Shown here piece by piece: positions 1 through 8,118 of a stretch of DNA of 17,406 bases. Location of the stretch: positions 1 through 17,406 of the forward strand of contig CALAUZ010000243.1 in assembly GCA_937892105.1 (NCBI GenBank). The letters are read 5' to 3'. Source of the DNA: an uncultured Fretibacterium sp. Its GTDB lineage: Bacteria > Synergistota > Synergistia > Synergistales > Aminobacteriaceae. How positions within the stretch are numbered: position 1 is the first letter of the stretch; each line of letters opens with the position of its first letter. The notes below the pieces were generated by a model. The model was not told the origin of the DNA. It saw only the letters and a program-made list of their open reading frames with translations, and ran no database searches. The position numbers and the translations under genes are program-made.

Positions 1-162
1 TTTAGCTAAATACTCTTTAAGCTTTTGTGGGGCAAGTTTCCTACTTCCTTCAGCTGCTTTTCACATTCTTGAATGGTTATTAACTTCACTCGTCTGTCGG
101 TACTTGGGGCCCTCTTGGCGATATTCTATTACTCTTTTACGATAATCTTCTGAATATGCCAG
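1..162 (-). pseudogene. IS630-family transposase N-terminal relic
   Basis: Read on the minus strand from 162, the first frame gives LAYSEDYRKRVIEYRQEG followed by YRQTSEV, the usual N-terminal helix-turn-helix start of IS630 transposases. The expected initiator Met position is a CTG codon. The match then shifts frame to TIQECEKQLKEVGNL, where the family usually has a Trp in place of this Cys. It shifts back to RKLAPQKLKEYLAK, which runs off the window edge. In-frame stops and at least two frameshifts show it is decayed. The family call rests on remembered motifs. The rest of the gene, and whether a better copy exists elsewhere in the genome, cannot be seen. Confidence 0.75.
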
Positions 163-182
163 TTTTGTATTTTTTCACTTTT

Positions 183-206
183 ACTGTTTTATAATTGGCC
201 TTACTA
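183..206. repeat. Probable terminal inverted repeat of the IS630 relic
   Basis: The stretch just outside the transposase start contains ACTGTTTTATAA (183-194). The same 12-mer lies in the right arm of the MITE-like element at 8009-8020, in matching orientation relative to the element interior. Read inward on the minus strand, the outer bases GTAAGG here resemble GTTAGG at that arm's edge. TA dinucleotides follow at 206-210, as expected at an IS630 target. The boundary is approximate because the other end is outside the window. Confidence 0.45.
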
Positions 207-524
207 TATCGTTTTTTGTACAATCCGAAGGCATTGCAACTTGCAATAGAGGCTTGCAACATAGATTCACAGGGAGCACAGACATTAAAGAATATAAATA
301 CAGACGAATCCTACAACATCAAAAGCGTAAGTTTTGTGAGAATGCTTTATGCTAACTGTGATTGGGAGAGAACTATGAGCTACAGAGTCCCTAGTATTCC
401 ATATGTTAATCAGCATCTCGTTGATTTTAAGCTGTCGAATGCATTAGAGATATTTGATGGTAAAGTAAAAGAATTAGACTTGCCTGAAAGTATCCCAGCC
501 AAGCATACAACAATGAGGGACTAA
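195..524 (+). CDS. Unrecognised 109-residue ORF, probably 5'-truncated
   Basis: The open frame starts at a TTG and ends at TAA after TTMRD. I do not recognise the family. The product looks soluble, with no signal peptide, membrane helix or repeat, and contains a segment DWERTMSYRVPSIPYVNQHL. The TTG lies inside the presumed terminal repeat of the neighbouring IS630 relic and has no Shine-Dalgarno sequence. The natural 5' end was therefore probably cut off by that insertion, leaving a C-terminal remnant of a longer gene. The flanks are AT-rich, unlike the operon that follows. It could also be a chance ORF. No function is proposed. Confidence 0.35.
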   Translation: MALLYRFLYNPKALQLAIEACNIDSQGAQTLKNINTDESYNIKSVSFVRMLYANCDWERTMSYRVPSIPYVNQHLVDFKLSNALEIFDGKVKELDLPESIPAKHTTMRD

Positions 525-644
525 CTTAACTCAAGGCTTGAGTGCTTTCAAAGCAAGCTAAAGAGATTACATCAATATTTTTTACAATCTTAAAAATATT
601 TCAAAATTTCCAATTGTTTTCATGAACCTTGTTATCACCTATTT

Positions 645-2015
645 TTATCCCTTCTTCAGTACAACCACCGTCTCAACATGTGCCGTCTGCGGAAACATAT
701 CAAACGCCTTCACGCTTTCCATTGCATACCCACGTCCCGCCAAAATCCTGCAATCCCTCGCCAATGTTGCAGGGTTACACGAAACATATATTACCCTCCT
801 CACACCAAAATCACTCACAGCCTCAAGCACACCCCTGTTACACCCATCTCGCGGCGGATCCATCACAACTGCATCATACCTGTCCCTCAGTTCCGCGATT
901 ACGTCTTCAGAACTCCCGCATAACGCCCTGACGTTCCCAAAGTTATTGGCTTCAAGATTACGTTCAGCCATCTTCACCGCACTCCGCCATTCCTCAACAC
1001 TCGTAACACTTTCTGCCCCCTCAGCAAGATAACTCGTTAGCGACCCTGTACCGCTGTACAACTCAAGAATATTGCCAGCACCTTCCGCCTGATGTGATAC
1101 ATACCCAAATAGCTTCTCAGCCTGCCCTGTATTAACCTGAAAAAATGATGTCGTATCGAATTTCAGCACGTATTTCCCCAAACGTTCGGAAATTAAACCT
1201 GACCCGGTAAGATTTTCAGTGTACGTACCTAGTATAACGTTGCCGGGCTTGGAGTTATGGTTCAGCGTAAGTGTGTCGGGACGCGCTGAGTTCCCCAGCA
1301 GTGCCAGAGCCTTTACGCTTTTTGCAGACAGCTTGCCGTTGACCACAAATGATAATAACGATTCGCCAGTGTTTATTCCTGTTCGCGCTATTATGTGCCG
1401 GAGTTTGCCAGTGTGTTTCGCCTCATCGTAGCCGTCAAATGGGTAATTATTTTCTTCCAGCCCCTCAAGTACTTTGCCGTAAATATCGTTCAGCCTTGCC
1501 GCATTAACAGGACAACTACGGATAAATTCCAGCCTGTGAGTTCCAGCACGGTAAAATCCGGTAACTATCTTCCCGTTCATGGCCTGTACAGGAAATGCTG
1601 CCTTGTTCCTGTATCCCCAATGTTCTGGTGATGCTTCACATTCGAGACCGTCAAACATCTCGCACGGAAAACCTCCAAGCCTCGTCATTGCGTCCCGAAC
1701 TATTCCGGCCTTTAATTTAAGCTGCGTTTTATAGTCCGCGTGTTGTAACTGGCAGCCTCCGCACCTGCCGTAGTATTTGCACTTTGGAACCGCCCTTCCT
1801 GATGACGCGTTTTCAACCGATACAGTGTCAGCTGTCATGAAGTCCTTTCTGTGCGCAGCAATCTCAGCCCTAACCCTTTCGCCAGGCAACGCTCCGTGAA
1901 CAAACACTATTCCCCTGTCAGTGCGCGATATTCCAGTGCCATCGCTCGAAAAACCGGAGATTTCAAGCGTTATTGTTTCACGTTTATGATTATTATTCCT
2001 GATGATGATGTACAC
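645..2015 (-). CDS. rlmD: 23S rRNA (uracil-C5)-methyltransferase, RlmD/RumA family
   Basis: This SAM-dependent enzyme makes 5-methyluridine in 23S rRNA, by homology with E. coli RlmD (U1939). With the GTG start at 2015 it is 456 residues, near the usual 430-460. A TRAM domain begins at about residue 15 ([16 protein letters not shown]). Four iron-sulfur cysteines follow at 79, 85, 88 (CX5CX2C) and 168. The SAM-binding motif is [10 protein letters not shown] (about 317-326), the catalytic loop is DPPRDG (386), the nucleophile is Cys413 in [12 protein letters not shown], and the general-base region is HVETVVVL. The frame stays open upstream to 2111 with another ATG at 2063, but those starts lie deep inside lptB. 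The GTG at 2015 overlaps lptB by 23 bp, so translational coupling is likely. RlmC/RlmCD-type paralogues are the main alternative for the exact target base. Confidence 0.92.
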   Translation of the reverse strand: MYIIIRNNNHKRETITLEISGFSSDGTGISRTDRGIVFVHGALPGERVRAEIAAHRKDFMTADTVSVENASSGRAVPKCKYYGRCGGCQLQHADYKTQLKLKAGIVRDAMTRLGGFPCEMFDGLECEASPEHWGYRNKAAFPVQAMNGKIVTGFYRAGTHRLEFIRSCPVNAARLNDIYGKVLEGLEENNYPFDGYDEAKHTGKLRHIIARTGINTGESLLSFVVNGKLSAKSVKALALLGNSARPDTLTLNHNSKPGNVILGTYTENLTGSGLISERLGKYVLKFDTTSFFQVNTGQAEKLFGYVSHQAEGAGNILELYSGTGSLTSYLAEGAESVTSVEEWRSAVKMAERNLEANNFGNVRALCGSSEDVIAELRDRYDAVVMDPPRDGCNRGVLEAVSDFGVRRVIYVSCNPATLARDCRILAGRGYAMESVKAFDMFPQTAHVETVVVLKKG

Positions 2016-2751
2016 CTTCCCACTCGAAATTTTCGCCAAGATAGAATTTCCTCGCCAGTTCATTCCCAGCAACTTCTTCAGGAGAACCAGACAAGAATAT
2101 TTTTCCATCATGTATTAAGTACGTCCTGTCGGTAATTGATAACGTCTCGCGGACATTATGGTCTGTGATTAATATTCCGTAACCTTGTGCCTTCAGTTCG
2201 TGTATCATGCTCTGAATGTCGGCAACTGCTATGGGGTCTATCCCGCTGAAAGGTTCGTCAAGCAGGATAAATTTCGGCTTCAATGTCAACGCTCGGGCAA
2301 TCTCTACCCTTCTTCGTTCACCGCCTGAGAGCGCATAACCTTTCGTATCTGCAATGTGTGTAATCTTGAACTGTTCCAGCAATTCATCGGTAAGTTCCTT
2401 TGACTGTCTCTTTCTGCCTGTTTCCTCCCATACGAGATTGATGTTTTCCCGAACAGTAAGGTTTCTGAAGACTGACGCTTCCTGAGGAAGATAGCCTATA
2501 CCCTTTCTTGCTCTGGCATAAACAGGAAGTCCCGTAATCTCTTCGCCATCAATCGTTACAGTGCCGGAGTCAGGACGTATAAGACCAACTATCATGTAGA
2601 ATGATGTAGTTTTTCCAGCACCGTTAGGCCCCAGCAATCCCACAACTTCACCAGCATTAACCCTTATGCTTACCCCTCCGACAACCAGTCTTCCGCTGTA
2701 CCCCTTGCGCAAATCCTCAGCTGCAAGTTCATTCTCATTAGTCCCGTTCAT
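1993..2751 (-). CDS. lptB: LPS export ABC transporter ATP-binding protein LptB
   Basis: This is the cytoplasmic ATPase of the LptB2FGC complex, which pulls LPS from the inner membrane toward the periplasmic LptA bridge. The 252 residues contain all ABC motifs: Walker [10 protein letters not shown] (41-49), Q-loop Gln90, signature LSGGE (141-145), Walker B FILLDEP (161-167) with Glu166, and switch His198. The motif [14 protein letters not shown] and the length are typical of LptB and shorter than sugar or iron importer ATPases. Its ATG overlaps the lptA stop as ATGA, so the two are translated together. rlmD starts inside its 3' end. The permeases LptF and LptG are not in the window. Its presence shows that the organism has an outer membrane with LPS or a related glycolipid. 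Confidence 0.93.
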   Translation of the reverse strand: MNGTNENELAAEDLRKGYSGRLVVGGVSIRVNAGEVVGLLGPNGAGKTTSFYMIVGLIRPDSGTVTIDGEEITGLPVYARARKGIGYLPQEASVFRNLTVRENINLVWEETGRKRQSKELTDELLEQFKITHIADTKGYALSGGERRRVEIARALTLKPKFILLDEPFSGIDPIAVADIQSMIHELKAQGYGILITDHNVRETLSITDRTYLIHDGKIFLSGSPEEVAGNELARKFYLGENFEWEGVHHHQE

Positions 2752-3764
2752 TTCCTGCGAGTCTTCCCTGTCTGAGTTTTAGGCTGTGATTTTGTTGTTG
2801 ACGTAGTAGTTTTCTGCGTCTTAGTCTGAGGACGGGTCTCCAATTTTATGGTTTGCCGCGTATTAGTGTTATTCTTCGTACTGGTTTGCGTCCCGTTATC
2901 TTTGGTATCTTTCTTGGGCTTGCGTTCGCGTGAAAGGTCGATGGTGATTTCGGCTCTGTCTGCACTGACTGCCCCTGTGTCTGTCCTGCGTGTTAATCCT
3001 CCGAGTGCTTCAACCCTGTTCTGTTCCGGGAAATACACTACGGAGTCTGATTTCAGCGTCCTTCCTCCCTGTATCGCCGTAACATGGCCGCTAACAACAA
3101 CACTGCCGCGTTCCAAAGAGTACAGAGCGTTATCGCCCCTGAGACTTACCGCATCACCCTGCGATTTGGGCTTGCCTTTGAGCCACACTCCCTTTTTCGC
3201 CGTGAGTTCGTAGAGATCCCCTGACACCAGCACACCCTCAACAGAGTCTGCCCCAAAACTTAGACCTCTGGAAGTATCCTCAAGGTTTCTGGCCATGACA
3301 ATCCAGAATTTCGTCTGCCTGTCATTTTCGGAAGGTTCATCTATTCCGCCTATTCCCGTTATTGTGAGTCTCTCAGCGTCAAGCCTCATTGTTCCCAGAC
3401 TGCCCCTTATGTTGTCCTGAAACTTGCATGTTGGTATGTCCTGGAACGACAGCAATAATTTTCCGGCATGGAGGTCAAGTTTATCACCATACCATTTTCC
3501 TGACGCGGTTATGCCTTCGTTGAAATTGACTTCCCGGCGGTCAACATTGCCTGAACCTTCGGGAGCTGTTACTGTGAGTTCTCCGGCTGTGATGGTAACG
3601 TTGCCGTCTGCGAGGAAATCTCCTGTTTCAGCGTCAAAGCGCATTCTGTTGGCTGAGAGCGTGGCTTGTTCCGGCATGTCCGAATCATCAAGGGCGTAAC
3701 ATGGCAATAGTAATATGTATATATATAAGACAGCAGTCAAATATGCGAGAATTTTCCGGGTCAT
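2748..3764 (-). CDS. lptA: Periplasmic LPS-transport protein, LptA/OstA-like
   Basis: The product is predicted to bind LPS in the periplasm and form the bridge between inner and outer membrane. A signal peptide covers about residues 1-24 (hydrophobic [13 protein letters not shown], cleavage after CYA). Two OstA-like beta-jellyroll blocks follow. The first is at about 36-135 ([20 protein letters not shown]); the second is at about 205-278 ([18 protein letters not shown], then [18 protein letters not shown]). The last 60 residues are low-complexity, rich in Thr, Lys, Gln and Asn, and strongly basic. At 338 residues it is much longer than E. coli LptA (about 185). The gene is first in lptA-lptB-rlmD. 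GGAG lies about 15 nt upstream of the ATG, which is long spacing. A role fused from LptC and LptA functions is possible but not shown. Confidence 0.83.
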   Translation of the reverse strand: MTRKILAYLTAVLYIYILLLPCYALDDSDMPEQATLSANRMRFDAETGDFLADGNVTITAGELTVTAPEGSGNVDRREVNFNEGITASGKWYGDKLDLHAGKLLLSFQDIPTCKFQDNIRGSLGTMRLDAERLTITGIGGIDEPSENDRQTKFWIVMARNLEDTSRGLSFGADSVEGVLVSGDLYELTAKKGVWLKGKPKSQGDAVSLRGDNALYSLERGSVVVSGHVTAIQGGRTLKSDSVVYFPEQNRVEALGGLTRRTDTGAVSADRAEITIDLSRERKPKKDTKDNGTQTSTKNNTNTRQTIKLETRPQTKTQKTTTSTTKSQPKTQTGKTRRK

Positions 3765-3802
3765 TAAGTTAGTGTGTCTCCTTTCGTTTGGGTGTGAGAT
3801 AA

Positions 3803-3825
3803 ATATATCACAGTCTGTGCTATAT
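3803..3825. promoter_or_regulatory. 23-bp palindrome between divergent lptA and toxin relic
   Basis: The arms ATATATCACAG and CTGTGCTATAT flank a single central T at 3814 and differ from perfect symmetry at one position. TATATT sequences resembling -10 elements sit at both ends, one per strand (plus strand 3821-3826, minus strand 3807-3802). No good -35 was seen. The site could be an operator for the divergent lptA operon, for the toxin-antitoxin remnant, or for both. The regulator is unknown. Confidence 0.4.
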
Positions 3826-3892
3826 TATTTTGTTGGGAGATGCTGGAATGAAACAAATTGAACCTGATGGGGTAAAGTTGCGGCTTTGAGAT

Positions 3893-4014
3893 ATGCTTTT
3901 TACGTGGGACGATGAGTGATGAGTAAGGAAAGAATTAATATTTGCAAGCACGGCAATGATATAATCAGGATCATATCAGCCAGGTACGCAGAGAGAAAGG
4001 AGACGCTATGTTGA
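3893..4014 (+). pseudogene. BrnT-type (DUF497) toxin relic with central deletion
   Basis: The frame from ATG 3893 reads MLFTWDDE and stops. Ignoring the eight bases at 3917-3924 restores a frame that reads KERINICKHG and then directly NDIIRIISARYAERKETLC, ending with TGA at 4012-4014. BrnT toxins begin with a FxWDxxKxxxNxxKHG motif and end with an IRIISARxAxxxER motif, separated by about 50 residues that are absent here. The relic therefore has a disrupted N-terminus and an internal deletion. The heptamer GATGAGT is tandemly repeated at 3911-3924, next to the frame disruption. The antitoxin-like gene starts at 4008 inside the end of the relic, the overlap expected of an intact operon. A 31-codon frame (3919-4014) could still be translated but would lack most of the toxin core. 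Confidence 0.7.
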
Positions 4015-4256
4015 TGGGGATTGATGATATACTCGCACTCGCGGAAACTTCGCAGGAACGTAAGGAAATGAAGGAACGTCTCATAAATCTTATGGAGATG
4101 AAAGACGAGGATATAGACTTCTCCGACATACCACGCATAACGGATTTTTCACACTTTGTGCGCGGTAAGCCCATCATTGACGCAATGTGTGAGAACAACC
4201 GCCGTATCCGCCTCGAACGTGAACGTAAAGAACGCGAAGCCCTCACAACATTGTAA
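4008..4256 (+). CDS. Small antitoxin-like protein (orphan partner of BrnT relic)
   Basis: This 82-residue, highly charged protein has a strong Shine-Dalgarno (AAAGGAG at about 3996-4002) and ATG at 4008. The segment MKDEDIDFSDIPRITDF (residues 31-47) resembles the acidic DIDxSDIPExTD stretch seen in antitoxins that accompany BrnT-type toxins. The last 20 residues are a basic-acidic helix (RRIRLERERKEREALTTL). I see no ribbon-helix-helix fold of the kind typical BrnA carries, so it is not a canonical BrnA, and DNA binding is unproven. The upstream toxin is wrecked, so this is likely an orphan antitoxin kept by chance, by anti-addiction, or as a regulator. The reading frame is intact. Confidence 0.6.
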   Translation: MLMGIDDILALAETSQERKEMKERLINLMEMKDEDIDFSDIPRITDFSHFVRGKPIIDAMCENNRRIRLERERKEREALTTL

Positions 4257-4274
4257 CGCAACAAACACACAGAC

Positions 4275-4313
4275 AAAAGCCGGGCAAGAAGCAATTACCC
4301 CTCCCCACCCGGC
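4275..4313 (-). terminator. Terminator after the ABC importer operon
   Basis: On the minus strand the stem GCCGGG/CCCGGC (4308-4313 pairing with 4279-4284) encloses a loop of about 23 nt and is followed by TTTTGT. On the plus strand the same hairpin lacks a U-run, so it mainly serves the ATPase gene ending at 4321. The large loop lowers confidence. Confidence 0.45.
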
Positions 4314-4320
4314 ATATGAT

Positions 4321-5418
4321 TTACGCCTTCTCTAAATCGTCCGCAAGCACCTTCGTCAATGCAGGGTCAAACGACAGTGAAACCTTCTCACCCTCTCCCC
4401 ATATCTTCTTGACATCAGGGTTGTCTATCTGGACTAGGACATTCCCCAAGTCTGTCTTTACCCACGTCTCTACGCTGTTGCCGAGATAGATATTCGCCGT
4501 AACTACTCCATCTTCAACACCAGCACCAGGTTCACCAACCGAAAGCGACTCAGGTCTCGCCATCACTAACGCTTTATCCCCCGTCTTGAGCGTATTCGCC
4601 CATCTCGGAGCTGTGAAAGCCTTACCCTTAACCTCAACATGGCAGGCATCATCAATCCCCTTCACTTCGCACGGGAAAAATGCTACCTTCCCAACAAAAC
4701 CGGCAACGAACGTGTCTACAGGGTCTCTGTATATGTCGCTCGGTGTCCCTATCTGGATTATGTGTCCCAGCTTCATGACTATTATCCTGTCCGAAAGGCT
4801 CATAGCTTCCACACGGTCATGCGTAACGTACATCGCCGTTATGCCCAGAGACTTCTGAAGGCGGCGTATCTCTACCCTCATCTGTTCGCGCAGTAATGCG
4901 TCAAGGTTCGACAGAGGCTCGTCAAGCAACAACACTGACGGCTCAACGATTAGGCTTCGTGCAAGCGCAACCCTCTGCTGCTGACCCCCCGAAAGTCTCG
5001 ACGGCGGACGCTTCCCCATCTGTCCAAGCCCCACCATCTCAAGAAACCTCTGTACCTTCTCGTCAATATCCTTCTGCGGAACTTTGCGCAGTTTCAAGCC
5101 ATACCCTACATTATCCGCAACGTCCATGTGAGGGAAAAGGCCGTAGCTCTGGAAGACCATCGCTGTATCGCGCTTGTTGGGAGGGGTGTTTGTTACGTCA
5201 TTGTCCCCTATCATGATTTTCCCAGATGTAGGCTGTTCAAAGCCCGAAAGCATACGAAGTATCGTTGACTTTCCGCACCCTGAAGGCCCCAGAAGCGTTA
5301 CCAGTTCGCCGGGTTCAAGCCTGAATGATACGCCTCCAACTGCCGCAACGTCCTGTCCTGACTGCGGATCGCGAAATATCTTCTTTATGTTATCGAATGT
5401 TACTGATTTGCTCGCCAA
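4321..5418 (-). CDS. ABC importer ATPase, FbpC/PotA/AfuC-type
   Basis: This is the energy-coupling ATPase of the binding-protein-dependent importer encoded with the two genes upstream. It has 365 residues. Walker A is GPSGCGKST (44-52), the Q-loop is FQSYGLFPHM (89-98), the signature is LSGGQQQ (142-148), Walker B is VLLLDEP (162-168), and the switch is His200. A C-terminal TOBE region spans about 246-360, as in iron, phosphonate and polyamine importer ATPases. The start is TTG with AAAGGGG about 9 nt upstream, 21 bp after the permease stop, so the two genes are cotranscribed. The substrate cannot be deduced from the ATPase and depends on the binding protein. All catalytic residues are present. 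Confidence 0.87.
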   Translation of the reverse strand: MASKSVTFDNIKKIFRDPQSGQDVAAVGGVSFRLEPGELVTLLGPSGCGKSTILRMLSGFEQPTSGKIMIGDNDVTNTPPNKRDTAMVFQSYGLFPHMDVADNVGYGLKLRKVPQKDIDEKVQRFLEMVGLGQMGKRPPSRLSGGQQQRVALARSLIVEPSVLLLDEPLSNLDALLREQMRVEIRRLQKSLGITAMYVTHDRVEAMSLSDRIIVMKLGHIIQIGTPSDIYRDPVDTFVAGFVGKVAFFPCEVKGIDDACHVEVKGKAFTAPRWANTLKTGDKALVMARPESLSVGEPGAGVEDGVVTANIYLGNSVETWVKTDLGNVLVQIDNPDVKKIWGEGEKVSLSFDPALTKVLADDLEKA

Positions 5419-5439
5419 TTTCGTTTTCCCCTTTCTTCA

Positions 5440-7650
5440 TCATGTTACGTTCTTCATCAGGTTACTGTTCTCGCGCACAAGCAATCTCATTATCCCGAAC
5501 GCTCCGAACACTATTATGATTAGCACGGTTGAAAGCACACTCGCAAGACCAAATCTCAGGTTCTCCGAGAAATTGTAGATTAACACCGTGATGTGATACC
5601 ATTTCGCCGAAATCAGGAAGATTACCGCGCTTACCGCCGTCATCGAACGCACAAACGTATACGACAAACTCGACAGGAATGCCGGTCTCACCAATGGAAG
5701 CACTATAGTCCGGAACACTGTAGCCTGATCCGCTCCCAGATCCGTCGCAGCCTCCTCGATTGACGGGTCAATCTGCCGTAATGACGCAATTCCTCCCTCA
5801 ATTCCAACAGGAAGCTCTCGGATTACGTAGTTGATGATGATTATTGCCGCAGTTCCAACGAGGATTATTGGCGCATGGTTGAAGGCCAGTATGTAGCTTA
5901 TGCCAAGAAGTGTGCCGGGTAATGCAAACGGTGTCATCAGCAGCATCTCAAGCAGCTTTTTACCGTGAAATTTCCTGCGCACTATCAGCAATGCCGCTAT
6001 CATGGCTATAATTCCCGCGATTGGCGTAGCTATTGCCGCAAGCGTTACTGTGTCGAATAATGCGTCTGTCGAACGTGTTATTGCCTCTGTGATATTCTCA
6101 AGGCTGAACGTGTAATCAATTCCCCAGTTCTTGACGAAGCAGCCCGCAAAAATTGTCCCGTAAAGCATGATGAGGAAGATTATTATCGCAAAGATTATTC
6201 CCGTAAGCACACGCCTGACAATCGGTGTAGTAAGCTCCGTTATGCGTCCTGAAGGTTTGCCGGTTACAGTAACATATGAACGTTTCGCAACCCAGAACCT
6301 TTGCGCAAGAAACGCCGTTAATGTCGGAAGCAGCAGCAGTATCGACAATGCCGCACCATGTCCGAGCCTGTTCATGCCAGTAACTTCTATGTAGCTTTCC
6401 AGTGATAACACCTTCAAGTCGCCAGCAAGAAGCAAAGGATTGGCGAAGTCAGCAAGTGATGTCGTGAAGACCAACAGCCATGCGCTCAACAGTCCTGGTA
6501 TTGCGAGGGGAAGTGTGATTTTGCTGAAAGTCTGAAATCTTGTTGCCGAAAGGTTCAGCGATGCTTCCTCAAATGTCGAGTCTATAGCCTGCAAAACTCC
6601 TCCCAATGTAAGAAACGCTATCGGGAACATTCCCATTGTCTGAACGAGAACGAGGCCGGGAAGTCCGTAAATCGAGAAGTCAAGCCCTACAACTCTAAGC
6701 CATCGCGTAATCAGCCCGTTGTTGCCGAATAGAAGTATTATTGAGAGCGTCAACGAGAATGGAGGGGAAATTACGGGCAATACTCCCATTGTTGATATGA
6801 GCTTCTTGCATGGCGCGTTAGTCCTCGACACAACAAACGCAAAGAGAAATCCCACAAGGGTTGAGAATGTTGCAGTCCAGCAGCCTAGCTTCAGGCTTCC
6901 CCATAATGCAGACATGTATCCTTCCGAGTTGAGGATAGTTTTCCATGTTGAGAGGGAGAATTTCCCGTTCTCAAGGAATGAAAGCCTCAGTGCCTCAAAC
7001 AGAGGGTAAGCGACAAATATCAGCGTCATAAGGAACAATCCGGCAAGCGCAAAGCCGACAATAGGATCTCTGCTCATCATGAGCTGCCATATTACGACCG
7101 CGAAAAGAACGAATGCGCAGAAAAACAGTGTATTCATCATGCGCATAAATCCCTGTTCCCCGTCAGTGCTGAACGAGAATACCAGCGCACCTTCAACCTC
7201 ATGCGTCTTCATGTCAACGGCAGGGGCGAAGAATAAAGCCTGTTCTTCCTTTGCGCCGACAGTCCAGTTGCGCGCACTCCTGTAGATTTCCTCGTATGCA
7301 GCGTTATCGAAACCTTTTGCGAACTCCGGATCAAGAGCGTTTTCTGATGTTAAGGCTGAAAGTTCGGGGTCTCCTTTTGGGGCTGATGAGAGTTTTTCGC
7401 CCGGCATTGGGATTTCTGGGACGAGTGCAACTCTGTATGTGCTGGATTCTTCGGCAAGACGCTTTAGCCACTCCGTAACTTCGTCATCGCCTGAAGGATA
7501 ACCCGCCGCAACAGTCTCGACAGTTCTGCGCTGTGATGCTCCAGTCTGCTTCATGAATTCATCACGGACGCTTGAGTATATCCAGTACCCCACGAGGACA
7601 ACGAACAGAAGGGTAACGATAAAGTTTATTATCCGCTTATTCAAATTCAT
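5440..7650 (-). CDS. Fused two-domain ABC permease with N-terminal extracytoplasmic domain
   Basis: This membrane protein of 736 residues forms the channel of the AfuB/FbpB-type importer. Two MetI-like permease domains are fused in one chain, each with an EAA loop that docks the ATPase: EEASLNLSATRFQTFSKITL (361-380) and EEAATDLGADQATVFRTIVL (632-651), both followed by PL. Helices cover about 195-455 and 480-720. Unusually, residues 1-190 form an extra module: a helix at 8-27, a predicted extracytoplasmic domain at 28-170 (ending EVEGALVFSFSTDGEQ), and a second helix at 172-190. That layout resembles single-Cache sensor modules, although the fold is not confirmed. Typical FbpB proteins are about 500-560 residues and lack it. 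The gene is separated from the binding-protein gene by a terminator and a MITE-like element. Confidence 0.85.
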   Translation of the reverse strand: MNLNKRIINFIVTLLFVVLVGYWIYSSVRDEFMKQTGASQRRTVETVAAGYPSGDDEVTEWLKRLAEESSTYRVALVPEIPMPGEKLSSAPKGDPELSALTSENALDPEFAKGFDNAAYEEIYRSARNWTVGAKEEQALFFAPAVDMKTHEVEGALVFSFSTDGEQGFMRMMNTLFFCAFVLFAVVIWQLMMSRDPIVGFALAGLFLMTLIFVAYPLFEALRLSFLENGKFSLSTWKTILNSEGYMSALWGSLKLGCWTATFSTLVGFLFAFVVSRTNAPCKKLISTMGVLPVISPPFSLTLSIILLFGNNGLITRWLRVVGLDFSIYGLPGLVLVQTMGMFPIAFLTLGGVLQAIDSTFEEASLNLSATRFQTFSKITLPLAIPGLLSAWLLVFTTSLADFANPLLLAGDLKVLSLESYIEVTGMNRLGHGAALSILLLLPTLTAFLAQRFWVAKRSYVTVTGKPSGRITELTTPIVRRVLTGIIFAIIIFLIMLYGTIFAGCFVKNWGIDYTFSLENITEAITRSTDALFDTVTLAAIATPIAGIIAMIAALLIVRRKFHGKKLLEMLLMTPFALPGTLLGISYILAFNHAPIILVGTAAIIIINYVIRELPVGIEGGIASLRQIDPSIEEAATDLGADQATVFRTIVLPLVRPAFLSSLSYTFVRSMTAVSAVIFLISAKWYHITVLIYNFSENLRFGLASVLSTVLIIIVFGAFGIMRLLVRENSNLMKNVT

Positions 7651-7653
7651 ACC

Positions 7654-8032
7654 GTTACAGAAAACTTATAAAAAGTTATAAATTAACTTTTATGTTCCCT
7701 TCCTTGTTCCACGCGTCCGCTTTCGCTAATGCTACTAACGTTTGGTGTAACGCTCCGAAGGCTTCAATTCCCGACTAACGTATCGGTACATAATTTCCTT
7801 GCTCATTGATGGTTGCACATTTTACAGACGAAACCTTTAACTTTTTTCTCTTTTCTTCGCCCAACGGACAATGTCCAGTTCTCAAAGGCTCACCAATGAG
7901 AGAAATTATATTCCATGAGTTAATTTAGAAATAAAAGCTAATTTACTAAATTTCCTGTAAGCGGTTTTTCCTCCCTTCATAAAATTATAAATTTCCTAAT
8001 GCTTTATAACTGTTTTATAAGTTTTTCCTAAC
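7654..8032. mobile_element. 379-bp MITE-like element with terminal inverted repeats
   Basis: The left arm (7654-7682) reads GTTACAGAAAACTTATAAAA then AGTTATAAA. The right arm (8032-8003, minus strand) reads GTTAGGAAAAACTTATAAAA then CAGTTATAAA. They match at 26 of 30 columns with one indel. The right arm shares ACTGTTTTATAA with the end of the IS630 relic at 183-194, suggesting an IS630-related non-autonomous element. No clear target duplication was found. The interior (about 320 bp) has no intact gene. On the minus strand, codons ending at 7676 give an open stretch (IEAFGALHQTLVALAKADAW and onward to NIKVNL) broken by TAG just upstream. On the plus strand a 39-codon frame starts near 7809. 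Neither is recognised. This accounts for most of the gap 7651-8118. Confidence 0.5.
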
Positions 8033-8066
8033 TGTTGTTAAGCCCCCTGAGAAAGTGATAGAGGGT

Positions 8067-8098
8067 AAAAACAAGTCCCCCTGAATTTAGGGGAACTT
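8067..8098 (-). terminator. Intra-operon terminator after the binding-protein gene
   Basis: On the minus strand AAGTTCCCCT pairs with AGGGGGACTT across a short loop and is followed by GTTTTTA. It lies 20 bp after the binding-protein stop. It probably lets only part of the transcription reach the permease and ATPase, which is common where the binding protein is needed in excess. Confidence 0.75.
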
Positions 8099-8118
8099 AA
8101 AGCGGCATTATGTATACT

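Noticed and set aside
529..554. Adjacent short palindromes ACTCAAGGCTTGAGT and GCTTTCAAAGC
   Set aside because: Central loops of one base cannot form a terminator hairpin and no U-run follows. Too short to claim a site.
629..1032. Several plus-strand ORFs over rlmD
   Set aside because: Shadow frames rich in Pro/Ser/His. The minus strand encodes a complete, motif-rich enzyme.
3848..3889. 13-codon ORF upstream of the toxin relic
   Set aside because: Too short and without a conserved pattern. No evidence of translation beyond a loose purine stretch.
3971..4294. 107-codon minus-strand ORF over the antitoxin-like gene
   Set aside because: Ser/Arg-rich shadow frame. The plus-strand gene has a strong ribosome site and a family-like motif.
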